The position numbers and the translations under genes are program-made. A DNA stretch of 38,171 nucleotides from Vicinamibacterales bacterium (GTDB lineage Bacteria > Acidobacteriota > Vicinamibacteria > Vicinamibacterales > JAMQPK01): assembly GCA_023717525.1 (NCBI GenBank), contig JAMQPK010000106.1:1-38171 (forward strand), written 5' to 3'. Shown piece by piece: positions 21,817 to 29,379 of this stretch; positions within the stretch are counted from its first letter, which is position 1, and the number at the start of each line of letters is the position of its first letter. A model generated the notes under the pieces. It did no database searches and was not told the DNA's origin. It saw only the letters and a program-made list of their open reading frames with translations.

Positions 21817-22125
21817 TTACAGAACAGTGCTCGTGAGGGCCCGAACGATCACGCTCTCCTGGCGGAAGTGCGTTTCCATCTCTTTCCTGAACAGCGTCCA
21901 CCACTCCCGATCGAGGTCCGGTGTCATGACCTCGAAAATGACGATGTCGTCCCGCGTGGTTTCGCCTGCTTCGTCCCTCCACACGCCGCGGGCGGGCGCG
22001 CGCATGTAAGCCGTCACGCCGCCAAACCTGTCTGCGAGCTCGACGCGCAGCCGGGTGTATTCCGCTGCGTCGAAGGCGTGTCCCTGGTTGTCGTAGAGCG
22101 GAAGAAGAATCTGAACGAGATACAT
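21817..22125 (-). CDS. Conserved hypothetical protein, small alpha/beta (possible ferredoxin-like fold)
   Basis: 102 residues, no signal or membrane segment. MYLVQILLPLYDNQG opens with a beta strand. A conserved helix follows (YTRLRVELADRFGGVTAYMRAPARGVW), then DDIVIFEVMTPDLDREWWTLFRKEMETHFRQESVIVRAL. The beta-alpha-beta pattern suggests a ferredoxin-like or ABM-like dimeric fold. Homologues are familiar as uncharacterised proteins in many bacteria. It lies nine bases downstream of the M23 peptidase gene and is probably co-transcribed with it. Confidence 0.8.
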   Translation of the reverse strand: MYLVQILLPLYDNQGHAFDAAEYTRLRVELADRFGGVTAYMRAPARGVWRDEAGETTRDDIVIFEVMTPDLDREWWTLFRKEMETHFRQESVIVRALTSTVL

Positions 22126-22134
22126 CGGACGCTG

Positions 22135-22983
22135 CTACCTGGTCTGCGGCTTCGTCGCCGCTGCGAGCGACAACGGATCGACGCGAGCCCCTTGCAGGCG
22201 AACACTCCAGTGAAGATGAGGGCCCGTGACGCGTCCCGTTGCACCGACGAGTCCGACGACGGTGTCGGGTGCGACCGTTGCTCCGATCTTGACGTCAATT
22301 TCCGAGAGATGCGCGAATAGTGAGTAGAGCCCGCCGCCGTAGTCGACAATCACGGTGTTACCCGTGAAGTACAACGGCTCGGCGAGCACAACAACTCCAT
22401 TGTTGGCTGCGTGAACAGGTGTGCCAGTCTGTCCAACGAAATCGACACCTGTGTGAGGCGACCGCCGCTGTCCGTTGTAGTAGCTGCGGGTGCCGAAATT
22501 GCTCGTGGGCGTGCCGGCAACGGGCAGCTGAAAGGCGCCACTCCATTTGCGCAGGGTCGTCGTGTGAAAGATGCCTTCGGTCTTGTGCAGCTCCTTGGCG
22601 ATCCGGTCAACCTCTTCGGGCGTGGGATTGACGAAGCCTGGCGCAACCTGAAGCCGGCGCACGGCGAAAGCCTTCGGCAAGACCCGGAGTGAACGCATCG
22701 CCACACGGCCGTCGGGCGCCTCCACGCGGATCGGGTACGTACCAGGTGCCACCTCGAGATCGATGCCAACGAGTCCATCTTTGGTGTGCTTCCCGAATAC
22801 GCCGACGTCAAATGTATCTATGCCCGGGACTTCGACGCGAACTACATCGCCCGGGTAGATTGCCGATGGCAGGAAGTTGACCGTGAACGGTTGGGATGTT
22901 TGTCGGGCGTCGACGCGCGCAAAGAGGAACACCGCCAGAAGGGGCGCTGCCCAGCGAAGTAAGAGGCGGCGACGCTGCATCAT
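22135..22983 (-). CDS. M23 family (LytM-type) metallopeptidase, exported
   Basis: 282 residues with a signal peptide (about 1-27). An N-terminal beta domain (SAIYPGDVVRVEVPG, VAPGTYPIRVEAPDG) precedes the C-terminal LytM/M23 domain. Its zinc motif is HTGVDFVG (H and D ligands), a further His lies in YSLFAHLSEIDV, and the HLH motif is in TGPHLHWSVRL. All catalytic residues appear present, so it is likely an active peptidoglycan endopeptidase in the periplasm. The N-terminal domain may be a wall- or ligand-binding module. A minus-strand TACAAT lies 12 bases before the ATG. Confidence 0.92.
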   Translation of the reverse strand: MMQRRRLLLRWAAPLLAVFLFARVDARQTSQPFTVNFLPSAIYPGDVVRVEVPGIDTFDVGVFGKHTKDGLVGIDLEVAPGTYPIRVEAPDGRVAMRSLRVLPKAFAVRRLQVAPGFVNPTPEEVDRIAKELHKTEGIFHTTTLRKWSGAFQLPVAGTPTSNFGTRSYYNGQRRSPHTGVDFVGQTGTPVHAANNGVVVLAEPLYFTGNTVIVDYGGGLYSLFAHLSEIDVKIGATVAPDTVVGLVGATGRVTGPHLHWSVRLQGARVDPLSLAAATKPQTR

Positions 22984-22995
22984 TACCTACAACAG

Positions 22996-23001
22996 ATTGT
23001 A
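22996..23001 (-). promoter_or_regulatory. TACAAT box before the M23 peptidase gene
   Basis: TACAAT on the minus strand (five of six) ends 12 bases before the ATG at 22983, giving a predicted leader of about six bases. Confidence 0.4.
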
Positions 23002-23115
23002 AGCGCCTTACGCAACTCGTCACCGCCAGAGGACAGGCGAGGCCAGCCTACGCCCGGAGGATTTTGAAATCCCGGCCGTTTCCCGGCGGCACACCCATTG
23101 CACTGTGCCGCCCGC

Positions 23116-23574
23116 ATGGAATCACATAAGTCTTCACGCCGCGAATTCTGCACTCATGCTCTTACGCTTGTGACCACTGCGTCGCTTCTCGAAAGTTGCG
23201 GGGGATCGCCGACCTCTCCCAGCTCGACAGCCCCGACCATGCCGGTCATCAACGCGACGCTTGCCAACAACGCCATCACGCTGAACGTGGCTGCCGGTTC
23301 GCCGCTGGCTTCAGTCGGAAGCGCTGCTCTTGTCCAGGCATCCAACACGAATGTTCTCGTGGCGCGAGTGGCGCAGGACACCTTCAATGCGATGACGGCC
23401 GTCTGCACGCACGAAGCCTGCACGGTCACGCGCTTCGCGTCGGGCACTTTCCAGTGTCCGTGCCACGGATCGGAATACAACACGAACGGCGGCGTGACGA
23501 AAGGGCCTGCACCATCGTCCCTGCGGCGATTCAACACGCAACTGGCCGGCGACGTGCTGACGATTAGCCTGTAG
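23116..23574 (+). CDS. Rieske [2Fe-2S] lipoprotein
   Basis: 152 residues. The N-terminus has SSRREFCTHALTLVTTASLLESCGG: a twin-arginine motif (RRE, residues 8-10), a hydrophobic core and a lipobox-like LESC (C28), so it is probably Tat-exported and lipid-anchored. The Rieske ligands are C97 and H99 in CTHEAC and C114 and H117 in CPCHGS. The domain is minimal, as in small Rieske proteins that act as electron carriers. It lies just upstream of a dihaem cytochrome c and a quinoprotein dehydrogenase, which suggests a shared electron-transfer role. I chose the ATG at 23116; an in-frame ATG at 23098 would add six residues. Confidence 0.9.
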   Translation: MESHKSSRREFCTHALTLVTTASLLESCGGSPTSPSSTAPTMPVINATLANNAITLNVAAGSPLASVGSAALVQASNTNVLVARVAQDTFNAMTAVCTHEACTVTRFASGTFQCPCHGSEYNTNGGVTKGPAPSSLRRFNTQLAGDVLTISL

Positions 23575-23610
23575 ACAAAGTCGGGGCGACGGAGTAAAAA
23601 CTTCGCATCC

Positions 23611-24390
23611 ATGCCCCGACTGCACCGTATTCTGTTCCTGACCCTGCTGGCGGCGATCGGCCCGGTCTCGCACGCTCACGCGCAGGATCACTCCGGCAAC
23701 TACCCGCCGATTGCAATAGAGAACGGTGCGCTGCTCTACGGCGCGAACTGCGCCCAATGCCACGGCATAGGCGGCGACACTGTCCCGGGTGTTGCGCTGA
23801 AGACCGGCACGTTCAAAAGGGCGCCAACCGACCAGGATCTGGCGCGCCTGCTGACGACGGGTATTCCCGGCACGGCGATGCCCGCCACGCGCCTGTCGCC
23901 AGGCGAAGCCGATTCCCTTGTCGCGTATCTGCGGACGATGCGCGATTTCAACTCGCCTGCGGTGATGGCAGGAAACTCGACGAGAGGGCGCGGGCTCTTT
24001 GAAGGGAAGGGCACCTGCACGACGTGTCATCGAGTGAACGCAAGCGGATCGCACGTCGCACCCGATCTCAGCGACGTCGGTGCCAATCGCGGCGCCGATT
24101 TTCTGTGGCGCAAGATTCAGGATCCGTCTGCGACGATGATTCCGCTGAACCGGCCCGTTCACATCGTCCTGAAGAGCGGCCGCGCCATTGACGGCCGGCG
24201 ACTGAACGAAGACACATATTCCATCCAGCTCATCGACAATCAAGAGCGGTTGATCTCGGTGATGAAGTCGGACGTCAAGGAATTCAGCATCCTGAAGACG
24301 TCGCCGATGCCGTCATTCAAGGATCGGCTGGCGGGGCAGGAGCTTGCCGATCTGGTCAGCTTCCTGGTTTCTCTGAAAGGCGAAAACTAG
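23611..24390 (+). CDS. Dihaem c-type cytochrome, exported
   Basis: 259 residues with a signal peptide (1-25, ending AHAQ). Two haem sites are present: CAQCH (47-51) with methionine in TAMPATRLSPGE, and CTTCH (136-140). The C-terminal part (VHIVLKSGRAIDGRRLNEDTYSIQLIDNQERLISVMKSDVKEF) resembles the domain found in 'heme-binding' proteins of planctomycetes and acidobacteria, followed by a last helix (LADLVSFLVSL). It ends one base before the quinoprotein ATG, so the two are co-translated. It probably takes electrons from the dehydrogenase and passes them to the respiratory chain. Confidence 0.92.
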   Translation: MPRLHRILFLTLLAAIGPVSHAHAQDHSGNYPPIAIENGALLYGANCAQCHGIGGDTVPGVALKTGTFKRAPTDQDLARLLTTGIPGTAMPATRLSPGEADSLVAYLRTMRDFNSPAVMAGNSTRGRGLFEGKGTCTTCHRVNASGSHVAPDLSDVGANRGADFLWRKIQDPSATMIPLNRPVHIVLKSGRAIDGRRLNEDTYSIQLIDNQERLISVMKSDVKEFSILKTSPMPSFKDRLAGQELADLVSFLVSLKGEN

Positions 24391-26028
24391 ATGTCGCGGC
24401 GATTTCTCATCGCGCTCCTCATCCTCGCGCCGATGTCACTGAGCGCGCAGGTGTCTTCGGACCGCATCGTGAATGCTGCGGCGGAGCCCCAGAACTGGCT
24501 TACCTACAACGGTGCGTACAACGGACAGCGACACAGCGCGCTGAAGCAGATTACCGCAGCCAACGCGAAGAACCTCGAGTTGAAATGGGTGTTTCAGGCA
24601 CAGAACCTCGGGACGTTCCAGGCGACGCCGCTCGTCGTCGACGGCATCATCTATACGACGCAGGCACCGAACGATGTGGTCGCGCTCGACGCGCGAACGG
24701 GACGCGTGTTCTGGATCTACCGGTATCCGCTGCCGGCTGAAATCCGCATCTGCTGCGGTCAGGTAAATCGGGGCCTTGCGATACTCGGCGACACCCTCTA
24801 CATGGGCACGATCGACGCGAACCTGCTGGCGCTCGACGCCAAGAACGGCAAGCCGATCTGGAAAACGAAAGTCGCCGACAATGCACTCGGCTACGCGCTC
24901 ACGGTGGCGCCGCTCGTCGTGAAAGACAAAATCATCGTCGGCGTGGCGGGTGGCGAGTACGGCATCCGCGGCTTCATGGCGGCGTTCGATGCGAAGACCG
25001 GGAAGGAAGTCTGGCGATTCAAAATCATTCCGGAGCCCGGCGAGAAGGGCAACGACACCTGGGCGGGCAACAGCTGGGAACACGGCGGGGGATCGGTGTG
25101 GGTGACAGGAGCGTACGATCCCACGTTGAACCTGACGTACTGGGGTACGGGAAATCCCGGGCCGGACTGGAACCCGGATCTTCGCAAGGGTGACAACCTC
25201 TACAGCGACAGCGTCATCGCGCTCGATGCCGACACTGGCCAGTTGAAGTGGCACTTCCAGTTCACGCCGAACGACGCGTACGACTACGACTCGGTGCAGG
25301 TGCCTGTGCTCGTCGATGGCAATTGGGAGGGCAAGCCGAGAAAACTGATGTACTGGGCGAACCGCAACGGCTTCTTCTACGTGCTCGACAGAGCCGATGG
25401 GAAATTCCTGTTTGGGAAGCCGTTCGTGAAGCTGAACTGGGCCAGCGGGCTCGACGCCAACGGCCGCCCGATCCAGACTCCGCAACCGCCGGGTGCGGAG
25501 ACCTTCCCGGGTTTGGCCGGCGGCACGAACTGGTTCTCGCCTTCGTATAACCCGCGCACGGGACTGTTCTACGTGTCGGCGTGGGAAAATTATCGGAACG
25601 TCTTTGAGAAAACGCAGCAGGAATATCAAGCGGGTCGTCAGTACACGGCAGGGCGCGGAGGCAACCCGATTCCGACCGCGCCGAACATCCCGACGTTACG
25701 GCGCGGGCCGATCAACACCTGGACTGAAGCGCAGGGGACCGGCGTCGTCATTGCGATCGATCCGAAAACCGGCAATCACGAATGGCGCTACCCGATGACC
25801 GACGTGACGGACAGCGGGATTCTTACGACCGATTCCGATCTCGTGATCACGGGCGGCCGCGAAGGGCACTTCCATGTGCTCGACGCGCGAGCCGGGCAAC
25901 TGCTGTGGAAGACGAGCCTCGGCGGACCGATTTCGTCTGGTCCGATGACCTACGCGGTCGATGGAAAGCAGTACATCGCCGTGAACGCCGGAAACTCGAT
26001 GTTCGTCTTCGGTCTGCGCGAGAACTGA
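24391..26028 (+). CDS. PQQ-dependent alcohol dehydrogenase with lanthanide-type Asp-Tyr-Asp motif
   Basis: 545 residues, signal peptide 1-20 (SLSAQ), eight-bladed propeller. The vicinal cysteine pair IRICCGQVNRG (C121, C122), the metal-binding E189 in AGGEYGIRG, N255 in GTGNPGPDW, and catalytic D298 in FTPNDAYDYDSV are all present. The residue two after the catalytic Asp is another Asp (D300). In XoxF- and ExaF/PedH-type enzymes this Asp is a lanthanide ligand, while calcium-type MxaF has Ala there. I therefore infer a lanthanide-dependent alcohol dehydrogenase of the periplasm. The substrate is unknown. It is encoded directly after the dihaem cytochrome and a Rieske protein. Confidence 0.9.
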   Translation: MSRRFLIALLILAPMSLSAQVSSDRIVNAAAEPQNWLTYNGAYNGQRHSALKQITAANAKNLELKWVFQAQNLGTFQATPLVVDGIIYTTQAPNDVVALDARTGRVFWIYRYPLPAEIRICCGQVNRGLAILGDTLYMGTIDANLLALDAKNGKPIWKTKVADNALGYALTVAPLVVKDKIIVGVAGGEYGIRGFMAAFDAKTGKEVWRFKIIPEPGEKGNDTWAGNSWEHGGGSVWVTGAYDPTLNLTYWGTGNPGPDWNPDLRKGDNLYSDSVIALDADTGQLKWHFQFTPNDAYDYDSVQVPVLVDGNWEGKPRKLMYWANRNGFFYVLDRADGKFLFGKPFVKLNWASGLDANGRPIQTPQPPGAETFPGLAGGTNWFSPSYNPRTGLFYVSAWENYRNVFEKTQQEYQAGRQYTAGRGGNPIPTAPNIPTLRRGPINTWTEAQGTGVVIAIDPKTGNHEWRYPMTDVTDSGILTTDSDLVITGGREGHFHVLDARAGQLLWKTSLGGPISSGPMTYAVDGKQYIAVNAGNSMFVFGLREN

Positions 26029-26035
26029 ACCTGGA

Positions 26036-26132
26036 CATTGAAGATTGAAGATTGGTGCATTGGATCATTCATCAATGCACCGATGCCCCAACAATCTCTC
26101 AATGCGTCAATGTTCCAATCTGCAATACCTGT
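26036..26132. repeat. Heptamer tract between convergent genes, ATTGAAG/CAATG family
   Basis: Units include attgaag, attgaag, attggtg, cattgga, tcattca, tcaatgc, accgatg, ccccaac, aatctct, caatgcg, tcaatgt, tccaatc. It fills the whole 107-base gap between the two quinoprotein genes. A perfect nine-base hairpin is embedded in it (GGTGCATTG at 26054-26062 and CAATGCACC at 26073-26081), without a T tract. Confidence 0.75.
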
Positions 26133-26135
26133 CGC

Positions 26136-28286
26136 CTATGGGAGCCGGAAGGCGATGTATTCGCCCGAGTAATTTCCTCCGCTGACGGCCACGACGATGT
26201 ACTGGCGTCCATCGACGCTGTACGTCATCGGCGAGCCGCTCTGCGGCGCCGGAATGTAGACGGCGCCCACTTCCTTTCCGGTCATCTTGTCGTACGCGCG
26301 CAACATCGCGCCGCGGCGCCCGTTGTAAGTGGCATAGAGCGGGTCGCCCATGACGGCGAGCGTCTTCGTCACCATCAGGCCAACCGCGCCCGTCTGACCC
26401 GTCTTGGGAATATTCAGTCCCTTGAGCGCCGGGTTGTTTCTGACGCTGTCCGGTGTGTCGCCGTGCGCCACGCTCCACATCAGCTCGCCGCGATCCAGAT
26501 TGATTGCCGACAGCACACCATAGGGCGGCTTGACGATCGGCAAGCCGTTGACAGTCAATCCGCCGCCGCCCGCCCCGCCCCCACGGCCGGCGGGCGCAGC
26601 GGTCAGCGCAGAGGGAGTCGGCGGAGTGTTGCCGGTCGCTTCGATCGCCGCGGTCTGCGCAGCCGCGCGTGGAGAATCCGCAGCGCAACAGTCGCCTGGC
26701 CCGAACACTTCCTGGAACGGCTGGCCTGCGACGCCACGAACATAACGGATGTCGGAGAAGCTGGCAGGAGGCGGCACGAGTGAATAGGCGCCGACGCCGG
26801 CGTTCGAGGCCGGCGCAAAGACGATGTGAGTTTCCGGATCGTACGCGCCACCCGGCCAGTTCGTACCACCGCCGGCATTGCCGATGTTCAGCGATCCGAG
26901 AAGACCGTCGACGCTGCCGAGAATTGGCGGGTTGAACAACGGTCCCGGCTTATAGCGCTTCAACTGCTCGAGCGCTTGTGCGCGCATTTCCGGCGTGAAG
27001 TCGATGATGTCGTCGGGAATGTTCACGAAATTCCGGGCATACACCGGCGGCTTGGTCGGATACGGCTGGGTTCGGGAGTATTTTTCGCCCGGCACGTCGC
27101 CCTGGGGCACCGGACGCTCTTCGATCGGCCACACCGGCCTGCCCGTGACGCGATCGAACACGTAGAGCAGGTTCTGCTTGCTCGGTACCGCCACCGCCTT
27201 GATGGGTTTGCCGTCCACCACAATGTCACCCAGCAGCGGCGTCGACGAAATGTCGAGATTCCACAGGGGATGGTGCACGAACTGGAAGTGCCATTTCCGC
27301 ACGCCGGTCTTCAAGTCCACCGCCACGAGCGATTCGGCGAACAGGTTGTCGCCAGGACGGTGACCGCCGTAGTGATCGGACGTTGGTGTTTCAACCGGCA
27401 GATACACGAGGCCGAGTTCCTCGTCGACCGTAATCTGTGTCCAGACACCGACGTTGCCGTTGACGGCCCAGGAGTCGTTCTCCCACGTTTCACTCCCGAA
27501 TTCGCCTGGCCCGGGAATCGTGTTGAATCGCCAGAGCTGTTTGCCCGTCCGGATGTCGAACGCGCGCACAAGTCCCTTGGTGTTGTTGTGGGTGGAAACC
27601 GTCGCGCCTTCACGGAACGACGAGCCGCTGATGACGACATCACCCGCGATCGTCGGCGTCGAGTGCACGCCAATCTCTCCCGTTTCGAGATCGATCTGGG
27701 TGTTGATGCCTTTCACCACGCCGACTTTCAGATCGAGAATGCCGCCATTGGCGAACGACGTCACGAGGGAACCGTCCTTCGCGTGCAGCTCGACGAGCCG
27801 GTAGCCGGTCGTGACGTACACGACGCGGTCATCGCCCTTCCCGTCGGTCCAGAACGACACGCCGCGCCCCGACAACTGCCGTGGCGAGACGGCCGCGCGC
27901 TTGCCTTCGCGAAGGCTGTGTGCCCAGTTCAGTTCGCCTGTCGCGGCATCCAGCGAGATGATCGATCGGCGAACGCCGCCGGTCGTATAGAGATTGCCGC
28001 CGATCATGATCGGCGTGCCTTCAAGCTTGTATTCGGCACGAGGGCCGAGATTGTCGGTTTTGAAGCGCCACGCGACGCGGAGCGTGTTGAAGTTCGACGC
28101 GTTGATCTGATCCAGAGGAGAGTAACGCGTGCCGTTGTTATCGGCGGTGTAGTTCGGCCACTCGCCGCGGGCCGTGCTCGGCTTGCCGGTTGCCGGCGCC
28201 TGGCCGGAAAGGGGAATGATGACCGACAGCGCGACGGCGCCGAGGAACACGAACGCAAGCACGGATCGACGTACGATGCGCGACAT
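26136..28286 (-). CDS. PQQ-dependent quinoprotein dehydrogenase, membrane-glucose/quinate-dehydrogenase-like
   Basis: 716 residues with a signal peptide or anchor (about 10-29). The propeller carries GDH-like features: WPNYTADNNGTRYSPLDQINASN near the N-terminus, the IPGPGEFGSETWENDSW segment, and FQFVHHPLWNLDISSTPLL (H338, H339, D345). Membrane glucose and quinate dehydrogenases typically have HHDxWDxD here, so two acidic residues are replaced (P340, N343). A low-complexity insert (about 533-577) with a Cys-Cys pair and a Gly-rich run (RGGGAGGGG) separates propeller blades. There is no cytochrome domain. A strong Shine-Dalgarno (GGGAGGT) precedes the ATG. It probably oxidises a sugar or polyol in the periplasm. 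It is convergent with the lanthanide-type enzyme. Confidence 0.85.
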   Translation of the reverse strand: MSRIVRRSVLAFVFLGAVALSVIIPLSGQAPATGKPSTARGEWPNYTADNNGTRYSPLDQINASNFNTLRVAWRFKTDNLGPRAEYKLEGTPIMIGGNLYTTGGVRRSIISLDAATGELNWAHSLREGKRAAVSPRQLSGRGVSFWTDGKGDDRVVYVTTGYRLVELHAKDGSLVTSFANGGILDLKVGVVKGINTQIDLETGEIGVHSTPTIAGDVVISGSSFREGATVSTHNNTKGLVRAFDIRTGKQLWRFNTIPGPGEFGSETWENDSWAVNGNVGVWTQITVDEELGLVYLPVETPTSDHYGGHRPGDNLFAESLVAVDLKTGVRKWHFQFVHHPLWNLDISSTPLLGDIVVDGKPIKAVAVPSKQNLLYVFDRVTGRPVWPIEERPVPQGDVPGEKYSRTQPYPTKPPVYARNFVNIPDDIIDFTPEMRAQALEQLKRYKPGPLFNPPILGSVDGLLGSLNIGNAGGGTNWPGGAYDPETHIVFAPASNAGVGAYSLVPPPASFSDIRYVRGVAGQPFQEVFGPGDCCAADSPRAAAQTAAIEATGNTPPTPSALTAAPAGRGGGAGGGGLTVNGLPIVKPPYGVLSAINLDRGELMWSVAHGDTPDSVRNNPALKGLNIPKTGQTGAVGLMVTKTLAVMGDPLYATYNGRRGAMLRAYDKMTGKEVGAVYIPAPQSGSPMTYSVDGRQYIVVAVSGGNYSGEYIAFRLP

Positions 28287-28323
28287 CGCCTACCTCCCTC
28301 GTTGTCTGGTTTTCGATGGCGGG

Positions 28324-28329
28324 ATTATA
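28324..28329 (-). promoter_or_regulatory. TATAAT box of the GDH-like quinoprotein gene
   Basis: A perfect minus-strand TATAAT predicts a leader of about 31 bases that carries GGGAGGT (28298-28292). A perfect TTGACA occurs at 28355-28350, but its 20-base spacing is longer than the usual 17 and it overlaps the anti-sigma stop codon. Confidence 0.5.
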
Positions 28330-28351
28330 GCTCCGAGCCGGGCCGGGCGTG

Positions 28352-28804
28352 TCAATCGCGAGAGAACGCGACGTAGAGGGCCACGGGAGCGAGCACCAGC
28401 CCGCATGCGAGCACGATGCTGATGCGAAGCAGTGTTTGCGAAGACGCGTCGGTCAGGAGAGGCCAGGGCAGGACGCCCGATGAGAGCCGGCCCGCGACCG
28501 AGACCAGCAGGCCGATCAGCGCAGCCACAGCCAGCGCCTGCGTGAACACGATCGGGCGCGCCACCGCGCGGGCCGCCTCTTCGCGCGCGCGGATCTGCGC
28601 GCGCAGCCAGACGACGCCGGCCGCGGGCACCTGAGCCTCGCGCTGCGCACGCGCGCAGTCATCGCGGACAAGTGACGCCACGCGTGCCGCTTCGCCGCAC
28701 ACCGCGCAACTCGCGGCGTGCGCGCGGAGTTCGTTGGGCACCTGTCCGGCGAGAACCGCCGACAGGACGTCCGCTTCGAGCGAGCATGTCTTCATCTTTG
28801 TCAT
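28352..28804 (-). CDS. Anti-sigma factor with zinc-finger-like motif
   Basis: 150 residues. A cytosolic N-terminus carries H-x3-C-x2-C in RAHAASCAVC, as in zinc-binding anti-sigma (ZAS/zf-HC2) domains. A helical linker (about 40-75) and two hydrophobic segments (about 84-105 and 125-147) follow. It starts with ATGA over the stop of the ECF sigma factor, and such pairs normally act as regulator and partner, the anti-sigma holding the sigma factor at the membrane. The signal sensed is unknown. The stop lies inside the -35 region proposed for the next gene. Confidence 0.85.
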   Translation of the reverse strand: MTKMKTCSLEADVLSAVLAGQVPNELRAHAASCAVCGEAARVASLVRDDCARAQREAQVPAAGVVWLRAQIRAREEAARAVARPIVFTQALAVAALIGLLVSVAGRLSSGVLPWPLLTDASSQTLLRISIVLACGLVLAPVALYVAFSRD

Positions 28805-29379
28805 CGGCTCAACAACTTCACGAGCTTGCGTCGTGCCCTGAACAGCAGCGGCTTGATGCTGCCTGTGCGCAAGCCGAGGGCACCCGCAATCTCACGGTGT
28901 GTCGATCCCTGGCCGTACGCCAGCCACACGAGGTCGCGTTCGCGTTGGGTCAACTGCGCCATGGCGCGCTGCAGGTCGCCCCGCTGCTGCGTCTGCGTCT
29001 CGAGGTCTCCAGGAGCCGCAGGTTCGCGCGGTCCATCCTCTGCAAGCGGCGTCCGATCGAGCCTCGGACGCCGGTAGCGATCGCGCACGAGATTCGTCGC
29101 GATTCGAAACAGGTAGTGACGCCGGTGATCCTCGCCCTCGAATACGACCCGTGCACGGAGTATTCGATAGTACGTTTCCTGCAGCAGATCGTCGGCGGCG
29201 CTTGGGTCTCCAGTGGCGCGCGACAAATACGCCCAGAGCATCACCGACGTGCGGCCGTAGAAACCGCGGAAGGCTTCTTCGTCCATCTGCAACGTTTCGT
29301 CGTGTGCAGCGATGTCGGCGGGGGCCGTGTCGAAGCTGTCCATGAAAGGAAACGCGAGAGACAGCAGACGTCGTGTCAT
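28801..29379 (-). CDS. ECF-type RNA polymerase sigma factor
   Basis: 192 residues. Region 2 is seen in EEAFRGFYGRTSVMLWAYLSRATGDPSAADDLLQETYYRILRA (about 34-76). Region 4 is LTQRERDLVWLAYGQGSTHREIAGALGLRTGSIKPLLFRARRKLVKLL (about 143-190), a helix-turn-helix with GSTHREIAGALGLRTGSIK. Residues 1-12 precede a second possible start at residue 13. I keep the first ATG because it overlaps the upstream stop (ATGA), indicating coupled translation. It is cotranscribed with a membrane protein (upstream) and the anti-sigma factor (downstream). The -35/-10 targets are not identified. Confidence 0.95.
   Translation of the reverse strand: MTRRLLSLAFPFMDSFDTAPADIAAHDETLQMDEEAFRGFYGRTSVMLWAYLSRATGDPSAADDLLQETYYRILRARVVFEGEDHRRHYLFRIATNLVRDRYRRPRLDRTPLAEDGPREPAAPGDLETQTQQRGDLQRAMAQLTQRERDLVWLAYGQGSTHREIAGALGLRTGSIKPLLFRARRKLVKLLSR

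Noticed and set aside
26826-28376. 516-codon open frame opposite the GDH-like quinoprotein gene
   Set aside because: Antisense shadow; low-information Arg/Asp/His composition.
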